A stretch of 13,167 nucleotides of DNA. Source: JBFWIW01 sp050253535. GTDB lineage: Bacteria > Bacillota > Clostridia > Oscillospirales > Oscillospiraceae. Under the pieces are notes generated by a model. It was not told the DNA's origin, searched no databases, and was given only the letters and a program-made list of their open reading frames with translations. Both the position numbers and the translations under genes were made by a program. Below, in pieces: positions 7,301-12,643 of this stretch (positions are counted from its first letter, which is position 1; the number at the start of each line of letters is the position of its first letter). The stretch spans positions 1-13,167 of the forward strand of contig JBFWIW010000073.1 of the NCBI GenBank assembly GCA_050253535.1. The letters are read 5' to 3'.

Positions 7301-9720
7301 GACGCACGGAGGGCGCGGCGTTGAAAAACGTCACGCTTATCAGTCCCACGGTGAACTCCGGAGGGGGAACCAACGGGGTGAATAACTCGGGCTGTCTGGC
7401 AGGCTACTGCTCCAACACGGCTATATCAGGCGTAACGATCCAAGGCGGAATCATAAATGGACGATATCGCATTGGGGCCGCTGTGGGGACTCTCGCTAAT
7501 TCGTGCAGCGTTTCCGGCCTCACCATAGATGGTGGATATGTCTCAGCCGCCCGGCTTGCGGGAGTTATAGGGCAGACCGTATGCGATTCGGACGGGGCGT
7601 CCCAGACGGTACAGAACATATCCGTTACGTCTCTTGCGGTCGTGACAAGAGATGAAGCGACGGGGCTTTCCGTCCCAGACGGGGCCAGTTTCGGTATTTC
7701 CGCTTTCATCGGGGATATATACTCGGAGAGCAGTTCAACCTCTGTCTCAATTTCAAATGTTGCGCTCAGCGGATGTTCGGTAACTCTTGATAACCTAACG
7801 TCAACCGGCTCCAAGGGGGAATTCGGCGCGCTTCTCGTCGGCACGGCGTATTCGAAAAGCGGCAGCTTCACCCTCGCCTTCGGCTCGGGCATAAGCATTG
7901 CAAACTGCAATCTGTACGCTGATGCCGACCGTGCGGGTGACGCCTTCGGTGTGGTCATTGGGCAGATTTCATCCGACAGGACCTGGGCGATGACAGCGCC
8001 CGCCGCAGCAATAACCGGCACGTCTTTCTCCAGAAGCGGTGCGGGTTCAACGTCCGGAAACAACATAGGCGGGTACATTGGCGCCGTGAAGAGCGGCGGC
8101 GGCGCGCTTACCGTGAATCTCCCTGGGACTGTTGACCTCACAGGTGTTAATTACACGTGGTCTTCTGCTTCTTCGGGCAGCAATATCGGCGGCTGTATCG
8201 GCTACGTCGGCTCCGGTACGGTCATCGGCTCCTCCTCGCTCTCCGGTACCGTTGTGCGCCATGGCGGTCTTGCCACGACGTTTAATACGGACGGCGGGAC
8301 TGCCGGAGGTTTCGCCGGATACTCGGCGGGCGCGGTATCCGACGTGTCGGTGAGGAACATGCGAATCGTAACCGGAACATGGGCGTTCACGGAGTCCGGC
8401 GGGTTTATAGGCATTATTGAGGGCGGTTCGGTCACAAAATGCGACGCGCGCCTCGAAACGGGATACACCAATGTGAGCCTCGCAGGTGTCGGAAACGTCG
8501 GCGGTTTCGCCGGAAGGATATCTGGCGGCGCGGCGATATCATACTGCTTCGGTTCGCAGGACGTGTCGGCAACACAAATAAATGTGGGCGGCATTTACCA
8601 GGGCGGAAACGCCGGCGGTTTTGCGGCTGTTGTGGAAAACGGTGACATTTCGTACGCATACGCATCCGGCGATGTCTCCGGAAACTTAACCTCGGGCGGC
8701 TTCATCGGCAGCCTGGGTGTTAACGGCAGCGCGGATTTTCCCGTGGTGACGGACTGCTATACCTCCAAAAATGTGGACGGAGGCGGCTCGGCTGCGGCCG
8801 GTGGATTTGTCGGCAAGGTGTATGGAGGCAGTATAAACAGGTCATACAGCCTCGGAGAGGTTACGGATGCCTCTAACGGCTCAACAGGTCTCGGCGGCTT
8901 CGTCGGAGTCGTCGACATCGGCGTACCTGCCGTGTATAGCTCTGGTACGGCGCTCTTTGCGAACGTCGCCTATATGTACGGCGGGCTGACGTCATATAAC
9001 TCTGATTATACGGATTACAATTACACCAGCTATAACTCGGTTATAAAGCGGCTTACCATGGCGGGGCTGAAAGCAGAAGCTCTTACTCCGACGATATTTA
9101 CAGGGATGACCGCCGCCGCTTCATCGCACCCGTACGATACGGCGCTCGTCTCATTTGAATATCCTGCGATTTCCGGGACGGGCTGCGGCATAACCGACGC
9201 GCAGCATTGGGGAGACTGGCAGGAATATGCGGAGATAACATTGCCTGTGACCCCGGAGGGTACGGAATTAATGGGCGTTTTCCGTTACGAGCGGGTTTCC
9301 GGAACGACGTACAGGATTATAGCGGCGGGCGTCAATTTCGAATATTTCGACACTTATTTCGGCAGTGATGTCACGCTTAATATAGAACTCCCGACTTTTC
9401 TTGACGTCACGGTCGATCTAGCGGATTACCTTGGGACATATTCGCTGAGTTCCGCGGGCTATGGCATATTCTGGCACGTGACCATGAACACGGGGGGCTT
9501 TATGCTGGACGGCACTAAGGGTACATATATAAGTGATCTGACACTCGGCGCGGACCTTCAGCTGTCGCCTGTATATCTGTTCCATCCTTTGGGCGCGCGC
9601 AGCAGTACAAATTTATTCGGGGTATATCACGACAACGGCCATTCCGGCAAGAATCTGGACGCGACCTATATTTACAACACCGTCAGCCATACGTTCTCCA
9701 TAAACGCAGCAGTTCGGTAA
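4384..9720 (+). CDS. Giant modular type IV pilin with GLUG-repeat adhesin domains
   Basis: The 1778-residue product begins with a short basic leader and a class III prepilin site, cleaved after Gly12 to expose 'FTLVEVLIALAVIVIL'. Glu17 is the conserved mature +5 residue, and a hydrophobic helix runs to about residue 37. Ordinary pilins are 100-200 residues, so this is about tenfold larger. Residues about 38-200 continue the pilin-like helix and a Tyr-rich domain; about 200-315 look like a beta-sandwich stalk. Two tandem modules follow (about 320-836 and 880-1778), each with a header, a beta-helix entry motif, GLUG-like repeats and a 'GDW' tail. GLUG repeats are known from bacterial surface adhesins. 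The likely role is a filament-anchored, probably tip-located, adhesin; receptor or substrate is unknown. It is first in a four-gene pilin operon with its own promoter. There is no frameshift, stop codon or transmembrane segment after the pilin helix, so assembly into the pilus is the most economical anchoring route. Function is inferred from architecture. Confidence 0.85.
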   Translation: MTFFSRGRRRLGFTLVEVLIALAVIVILFAISIPSVYSIQTNLRMESLDATARQIFTAAQNRLAVLRSSGSLGTVGGESMPAMPQDFDESAWDWTTNNGNYYYLTKLESGALIPAGTLDDETDAGYYIIEYNAKTGSVYGVFYSKSTIDYTDDIVAMENRTYDYRKAQGGTLGYYGGTDIESADTEQVLAPGINLINGEDLYLEITPVSGKSYTYTVNIEGAAGNKSYSFSSESSGDVLNNSNITYSVLVGKYTVTLDSLISGLHFQELFPSSDGFVPGEDITVTVTTTIGDGTETPVSVSATANSLFARRNGDTADISSCRHLQNLSPAVSDVSVDTGCVTSAVQTAAIDWDEAAVATFQPITNPALTSYDGCGNVIRNLSVRAASGDGYAGLFGNFGSSGISSAITDVRLANVSVAGGSASYVGALAGKTLDTDISSCMAYAVPTELTNLTECGVSSDLTGAAVQYVGGLVGCASGGSVTESMASLPLISVAAATSGSSPYVGGLLGYSDAPVSESYANTAEINVLSSTVTANIGGLAGGLDGGSADCYSMGAVSVSGGVAAGGFAGIIGDFDKDYVNCYSGMAFSGSGTNVTLSGFVFSSGAAADFTNCFCMSGTGYGDVGDSAVSAVSSSALATCLTSANWTEATEATTIPYTLTGAYPYPRLTAMSHYGDWTEVTGDTPMKIAYYEIYELSGGTYQIGFYSADIAVNGSGGTLNTLLDDGDYASLVLDGYIVMFEKDAGSSSCCGVSYANLTKKSDSYQIWNLNGTITTNNSLEKPSAITVDDNSSVSVYYDGSELTDGRVLTFSNVDYYPIFLSYTQVVNDGSNEETFYQKLTLGLNASGGGETGADTYDFYYNPHFAKSSVFAEAAPPESGISAYIRTERQYATLASTEYSRCWNKDVTFIQERDLNFASNHYSTSYFGSSISSKWRTQTLSIGTDSSYFNGTYNGGGYAITGLTITGNSNLGMFGRTEGAALKNVTLISPTVNSGGGTNGVNNSGCLAGYCSNTAISGVTIQGGIINGRYRIGAAVGTLANSCSVSGLTIDGGYVSAARLAGVIGQTVCDSDGASQTVQNISVTSLAVVTRDEATGLSVPDGASFGISAFIGDIYSESSSTSVSISNVALSGCSVTLDNLTSTGSKGEFGALLVGTAYSKSGSFTLAFGSGISIANCNLYADADRAGDAFGVVIGQISSDRTWAMTAPAAAITGTSFSRSGAGSTSGNNIGGYIGAVKSGGGALTVNLPGTVDLTGVNYTWSSASSGSNIGGCIGYVGSGTVIGSSSLSGTVVRHGGLATTFNTDGGTAGGFAGYSAGAVSDVSVRNMRIVTGTWAFTESGGFIGIIEGGSVTKCDARLETGYTNVSLAGVGNVGGFAGRISGGAAISYCFGSQDVSATQINVGGIYQGGNAGGFAAVVENGDISYAYASGDVSGNLTSGGFIGSLGVNGSADFPVVTDCYTSKNVDGGGSAAAGGFVGKVYGGSINRSYSLGEVTDASNGSTGLGGFVGVVDIGVPAVYSSGTALFANVAYMYGGLTSYNSDYTDYNYTSYNSVIKRLTMAGLKAEALTPTIFTGMTAAASSHPYDTALVSFEYPAISGTGCGITDAQHWGDWQEYAEITLPVTPEGTELMGVFRYERVSGTTYRIIAAGVNFEYFDTYFGSDVTLNIELPTFLDVTVDLADYLGTYSLSSAGYGIFWHVTMNTGGFMLDGTKGTYISDLTLGADLQLSPVYLFHPLGARSSTNLFGVYHDNGHSGKNLDATYIYNTVSHTFSINAAVR
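5325..6891 (+). repeat. First copy of a large internal protein module
   Basis: The encoded module spans about residues 320-836. It has a header 'SSCRHLQNLS' (from 320), an entry motif 'LTSYDGCGNVIRNLSV' (from 368) ending in 'YAGLFG', a block of GLUG-like repeats, then a tail with 'YPYPRL', 'YGDWTE' (673-678), 'YYEIYELSGGTYQIGF' and 'LTFSNVDYYPIFL' (from 807). The same order recurs in the second module. The two differ clearly in sequence, so the duplication is old or the domains are homologous modules recruited separately. Confidence 0.65.
5649..6145 (+). repeat. GLUG-like repeat block 1 (about five repeats)
   Basis: Five copies of a [Y/N/A]-x-GG-[LF]-x-G core followed by a Gly/Ser stretch and a C/S-Y-[SA] turn start near 5649 (YVGALAG), 5784 (YVGGLVG), 5890 (YVGGLLG), 5986 (NIGGLAG) and 6070 (AAGGFAG). 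The pattern matches the GLUG motif of surface adhesins, expected to stack as a parallel beta-helix. Spacing varies, so it is degenerate at DNA level. Confidence 0.7.
7015..9717 (+). repeat. Second, expanded copy of the large internal protein module
   Basis: The encoded module spans about residues 880-1778. It repeats the order of module 1: header 'IRTERQYATLAS' (from 883), entry motif 'FNGTYNGGGYAITGL' (from 947) ending in 'LGMFG', a longer GLUG-like repeat block, then a tail with 'FEYPAI', 'WGDWQE' (1609-1614), 'FRYERVSGTTYRI' and 'LGADLQLSPVYLFHP' (from about 1720). It is about 900 residues against about 520 for module 1. The difference lies mainly in the beta-helix portion. Confidence 0.65.
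8062..8955 (+). repeat. GLUG-like repeat block 2 (about nine repeats)
   Basis: Nine copies of the GG-[FYC]-[IAV]-G core are spaced about 80-120 bases apart. They begin near 8062 (NIGGYIG), 8185 (NIGGCIG), 8299 (TAGGFAG), 8395 (ESGGFIG), 8497 (NVGGFAG), 8608 (NAGGFAA), 8692 (TSGGFIG), 8797 (AAGGFVG) and 8890 (GLGGFVG). Several end in a C-Y/F or S-Y/F turn. This is the most regular stretch of the protein and the strongest support for a long beta-helix. Confidence 0.75.
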
Positions 9721-9736
9721 ATGCAGGGAGGAAGCC

Positions 9737-10369
9737 ATGAGAGACATCGCCTCAAAACTTAAAAGCAGACGCGGCGCCTCTATGATCATAGCGCTGGTGT
9801 TCTTCCTTTTGTGCGTTACGGTTAGCGCAATAATATTGACTGCCGCCGAAACGAACGCAGGCAGAATCCGCGTGGGGCGTGAGACGCAGGACGCGTATCT
9901 CGCCGTAAGCTCCGCTGGCAGGCTCCTCCGCGAGTCCATCGGCGGCTCCGTCTACACGGTGACCGAGTATTCGGTTTCCAGCGACTGCGGGAACCACACG
10001 ACGCCTCCTGCGGAGAGAGATGAGCCCGCCGGACAGTTCGGATCGGCGCTGGCCGCCCTGTGTGAGTCGTCGCTTCCGGCTTCCTGCCAGATGACGTTTA
10101 CAGGTGATGTGCAGGAGGTCTCCGCCACGCTCACAATGACCGCAGATTACAGCATAACTGTGCGGCTTGACATTACGGCATCAGATGTGGAAAACTATCC
10201 CATGACGCTGACGTTCGGCGCCGAAACGCAGGACTATACGACGGTAAGCCACGACACCCACGAGTATACCGATACGGAAGGCAACCCGGCCCTCTGCGAG
10301 GTCGTGACGACCACCGACGTCTGGTCCGTCACATGGGATGCCGGAGCGATCGCCAAGGGGGGAGTATGA
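9737..10369 (+). CDS. PilX-like minor pilin/pseudopilin
   Basis: The 210-residue protein starts with a basic leader 'KSRRG' followed by a long hydrophobic helix 'ASMIIALVFFLLCVTV' (14-29), the arrangement of PilX/GspK-type minor pilins. The probable prepilin cleavage is after Gly13. The mature +5 position is Ile rather than Glu; loss of Glu5 is known for GspK-type pseudopilins that cap filament tips. The rest is a soluble, Thr/Ser-rich, probably beta-rich domain with four cysteines (84, 109, 117, 187) besides Cys26 in the helix. GGGAGG stands five bases before the ATG, 16 bases after the giant pilin stop. It overlaps the next gene by four bases (ATGA). Likely role: part of an initiating/tip complex with the neighbouring minor pilins. 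Specific name uncertain. Confidence 0.75.
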   Translation: MRDIASKLKSRRGASMIIALVFFLLCVTVSAIILTAAETNAGRIRVGRETQDAYLAVSSAGRLLRESIGGSVYTVTEYSVSSDCGNHTTPPAERDEPAGQFGSALAALCESSLPASCQMTFTGDVQEVSATLTMTADYSITVRLDITASDVENYPMTLTFGAETQDYTTVSHDTHEYTDTEGNPALCEVVTTTDVWSVTWDAGAIAKGGV

Positions 10370-10695
10370 TGCGGCGGCTATTCAAAAAGTTTCAAAGCAG
10401 AAGAGGCGAGGTTCTGGCCGAGGCGCTGGTCTCCATACTGGTGATAGCGCTGACCGCCGCTATATTGGCGACGGCGGTGACAGCCTCCGCCAGAGTGGAT
10501 ATCATGGCAAACACGGCAAATGATGAGATATACGAGAAACTTAACGCTGCTGCCGAAGGGGACATAGACCACTCGGACTGGATATCGGTTTCCGTCACGG
10601 GAACGGGTGTAGGTGACGGGGTCAGGAGTTTTTACGTAGATTATTCGGGCGACGGCGAGCTCACCGCATATTATCTCACGGGGGGCGGCGGATGA
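10366..10695 (+). CDS. Small type IV minor pilin (PilV/GspI-like)
   Basis: This 109-residue protein has the leader 'KKFQSRRG' with predicted cleavage after Gly14. It is followed by 'EVLAEALVSILVIAL', with Glu19 at the conserved mature +5 position, then a hydrophobic helix to about residue 40 and a short soluble domain. The first ATG (10366-10368) overlaps the upstream TGA stop as ATGA; a second ATG follows at once, so the start may be either. The purine run AAGGGGGGAG (10355-10364) is the ribosome site. Codons 2-4 of the pilin operon are thus probably translationally coupled. The 'xEALVSI' helix resembles PilV/GspI, which act in tip initiation complexes; the small size and divergent C-terminal domain leave the exact class open. 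Confidence 0.75.
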   Translation: MMRRLFKKFQSRRGEVLAEALVSILVIALTAAILATAVTASARVDIMANTANDEIYEKLNAAAEGDIDHSDWISVSVTGTGVGDGVRSFYVDYSGDGELTAYYLTGGGG

Positions 10696-11210
10696 TGAAA
10701 AGGCTTGCAAAGAAACTCTGCTCCGGGCGCGGGTTCACGCTTACTGAAATGCTTGCAGCAGTTGTGGTTCTCGCCGTACTGTGCGTCGCAATCGGTTCGG
10801 GAGTCAGTGCAACGATAAATGTTTATCAGAAGATGACGGCAAGCTCGGAGGCCGCTATCCTTATGAATACGCTTACCCTTGCCGTTTCGGATGAGCTGCA
10901 GTATGCGACGGATATAGAGATTGGCGATACTGAAGCTGGCGGCTACACAAGCGCAGTCTACGGGCCTGGCACGCGGTTGTATGTGACGGACAGCGGCAGG
11001 ATAGCCGTTGAAAAAACGTCGGTGGACAGTGGCGGCAATGCGGTAACCACGGTATATTATCTGGTCAGCGATAAGACCTATACGAGTGGTCTGCGTGCGG
11101 AGATGGAGATCTCTTATGACGAAGTCTCAACCGTAGATCTTGAAATATTGGATAAGGATGGCGCGGCTCTGATATCCTCCGAGTTTTCCGTGTCGACTCT
11201 CAACACATAA
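10692..11210 (+). CDS. Type IV minor pilin (PilW/GspJ-like)
   Basis: The 172-residue protein has a clear class III prepilin signal: leader 'KKLCSGRG', cleavage after Gly14, then 'FTLTEMLAAVVVLAVL' with Glu19 at mature +5. The helix continues as an amphipathic stretch to about residue 75, and the rest is a beta-rich domain with 'GTRLYVTDSGRIAVEK'-like strands, typical of PilW/GspJ pseudopilins. The ATG overlaps the upstream stop as ATGA, again with a second ATG directly behind it. It is the last gene of the operon and is followed seven bases later by an intrinsic terminator. Likely role: minor pilin in the initiating/tip complex. A major pilin is less likely given its size and last-place position, but cannot be excluded. 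Confidence 0.75.
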   Translation: MMKRLAKKLCSGRGFTLTEMLAAVVVLAVLCVAIGSGVSATINVYQKMTASSEAAILMNTLTLAVSDELQYATDIEIGDTEAGGYTSAVYGPGTRLYVTDSGRIAVEKTSVDSGGNAVTTVYYLVSDKTYTSGLRAEMEISYDEVSTVDLEILDKDGAALISSEFSVSTLNT

Positions 11211-11216
11211 ATAATA

Positions 11217-11256
11217 AGAAACTCCGCGGTTCAGTAGGCCGCGGGGTTTCTGTTTT
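11217..11256 (+). terminator. Intrinsic terminator of the pilin operon
   Basis: A 13-bp stem pairs AGAAACTCCGCGG (11217-11229) with CCGCGGGGTTTCT (11239-11251), with one U-G wobble and a 9-base loop. GTTTTGATA follows on the 3' side. It begins six bases after the last pilin stop and cleanly separates the pilus genes from the reductase. Confidence 0.85.
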
Positions 11257-11450
11257 GATATAGTTAACAAAGTCGCGGCGGGGGAATTTATCGAAATTTG
11301 TCTCAACATCCTCAAAGAACGCGTAAAAGCGTAAAACGGACAAAAAAGAATGAATCACCCCGTAAAAGGTTTATTTACATTACGAAGGTCGATGCTATAA
11401 TAAAAAATATAATATACGGCGGCCTGCCGAAGTTGAAAGGAAAGATTTCT
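11257..11450 (+). other. Intergenic leader of the aldo/keto reductase
   Basis: This stretch holds the reductase promoter and ribosome site. Before the promoter there is a tandem 8-base repeat GCGTAAAA x2 (11321-11336) with a third partial copy, CGTAAAA, at 11361-11367. No gene is supported here. The reductase frame is open back to 11298, but that part lacks a ribosome site and lies upstream of the promoter. Confidence 0.6.
11374..11401 (+). promoter_or_regulatory. Predicted promoter of the aldo/keto reductase
   Basis: TTTACA (11374-11379) and a perfect TATAAT (11396-11401) are spaced by 16 bases, about 50 bases before the start codon. This supports the ATG at 11451 over any upstream start in the same frame. 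Confidence 0.65.
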
Positions 11451-12476
11451 ATGAAAATGGTAAAACTTCCGTCCTCAGACCTCGTTGTTAGCGCGCTCAC
11501 AGTCGGCTGCTGGAGCTTTGGCGGAGACGGGGACAGTTATTGGGGCAAGCAGGAACAACGGGACGTGGATGGGCTTGTCCGCGAGGCGATAGACATCGGC
11601 GCGAACACGTTTGACACCGCAATCGTTTATAATACCGGTGCGGCGGAGGTCTCGCTCGGAAAGGCGATTAAAGGACTGCGCGATAAGGCGGTAATAGGCG
11701 ACAAAATTATGATCGTTCCGTGGGAGGAAATCTCCGAATTTGAAAAAATCGTCACTGATGCCCTGAAACGGCTCGGTACAGAATACCTCGATATCATGTC
11801 CATCCACTGGCCAACGTACGACAATGACCTCCTGCGCAGAAACATTGAAGAGCTGGCAAAGCTGCGTGAAAAGGGAGTCATAAAAAACATAGGGGTCTCT
11901 AATTTCGGACCGCGCAATCTGGAAGTGGCGATAGGAACCGGAGTGCCTATCGTAGCCAACCAGATGGCATATAACCTGATGTGCCGTGCTATTGAGGTGG
12001 AGGTAGTGCCCAAATGTATTGAAAGCGGCATCGGTATTGCCGCATATATGCCGCTTATGCAGGGTACGCTCACCGGAAAGTATGCGGCTATAGAGGATAT
12101 CCCGTCTGTTCGCCGCCGAACCTGGCATTTTAAAAATGATGTTCCCACGGTTATAGCAGGACAGAACAGCTACGTAAGAGAGGGCTGCGAGCCGGAGATA
12201 CTTCATCTTCTCTCGGAGCTGCGCAGACTATCCGGAGAGACCGGCATAGAGGCAGGAAAACTTGCCATAGGTTGGCTATGCGCGCAGGCGGGAATAACAA
12301 CGACCATAGCCGGCTGCCGCAATATAAAGCAGCTTCATGAGAACGCCGCTGCCGTAAGCACGGAGCTTTCTGCCGATGTTGTCAAGGCTCTGGATGACGC
12401 TTCGGCTCCCATAAAAGAAAAAATGAATGGTGAGCTCGATATCTGGCGTCCGGGAAAGGATTCACGCATAAAATAG
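11451..12476 (+). CDS. Aldo/keto reductase family oxidoreductase
   Basis: This 341-residue cytosolic enzyme is expected to reduce an aldehyde or ketone, or run the reverse reaction, with NAD(P)H in a TIM barrel. The catalytic tetrad is complete: Asp55 in 'FDTAIVY', Tyr60, Lys85 in 'IGDKI' and His119 in 'SIHWP'. Other family marks are 'GVIKNIGVSNF' (142-152), 'ANQMAYN' (169-175), 'GIAAYMPLMQGTLTGKY' following strand 7, and the C-terminal cofactor-binding region with 'AIGWLCAQAGITTTIAGCRN'. Start choice: ATG at 11451 with GAAAGGAAAG upstream and a good promoter. A second in-frame ATG sits two codons later. It stands alone between a terminator and the next promoter, so context gives no substrate and no link to the pilus is evident. 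The subfamily resembles bacterial AKRs related to voltage-gated potassium channel beta-like or YajO/YhdN-type enzymes, but I cannot name it. Confidence 0.92.
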   Translation: MKMVKLPSSDLVVSALTVGCWSFGGDGDSYWGKQEQRDVDGLVREAIDIGANTFDTAIVYNTGAAEVSLGKAIKGLRDKAVIGDKIMIVPWEEISEFEKIVTDALKRLGTEYLDIMSIHWPTYDNDLLRRNIEELAKLREKGVIKNIGVSNFGPRNLEVAIGTGVPIVANQMAYNLMCRAIEVEVVPKCIESGIGIAAYMPLMQGTLTGKYAAIEDIPSVRRRTWHFKNDVPTVIAGQNSYVREGCEPEILHLLSELRRLSGETGIEAGKLAIGWLCAQAGITTTIAGCRNIKQLHENAAAVSTELSADVVKALDDASAPIKEKMNGELDIWRPGKDSRIK

Positions 12477-12555
12477 AGAGTGGATATGGAAATATGAGTA
12501 AAATGGATATAAGCTTAGAGTAAATAATGTTTCTTACATTTCAGCCTGTGATATA

Positions 12556-12584
12556 TTGCATAATAGCGTTTTCAGGAGTATAAT
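12556..12584 (+). promoter_or_regulatory. Predicted promoter of the solute-binding protein gene
   Basis: TTGCAT (12556-12561) and a perfect TATAAT (12579-12584) are separated by 17 bases. The leader runs about 55 bases to the ATG at 12644, with GGAGG (12632-12636) seven bases before it. The 167-base gap after the reductase has no clear terminator. Confidence 0.75.
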
Positions 12585-12643
12585 TTCGCCCGTGGATTAT
12601 TTTTGTTTAACAGCAAAAAATAAATAGTTTTGGAGGAATAAAA

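Noticed and set aside
7404..8141. 245-codon open frame on the minus strand inside the giant pilin gene
   Set aside because: It lies opposite a convincing coding sequence, has low-complexity Pro/Ala/Thr-rich composition, no recognisable domain and no ribosome site. It is a shadow of the GC-rich, repeat-biased codons.
11321..11367. Tandem GCGTAAAA repeats before the reductase promoter
   Set aside because: Two full copies and one partial copy of an 8-base AT-rich word are too few for an array and could be chance; noted only in the intergenic entry.
11298..11450. Upstream extension of the aldo/keto reductase frame by 51 codons
   Set aside because: The extension is Lys/Arg-rich, contains the predicted promoter, and is not part of the AKR fold; the ATG at 11451 has a ribosome site.
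11475..12206. 243-codon minus-strand frame opposite the aldo/keto reductase
   Set aside because: The plus strand has a complete catalytic tetrad and family motifs throughout; the antisense translation has no recognisable features.
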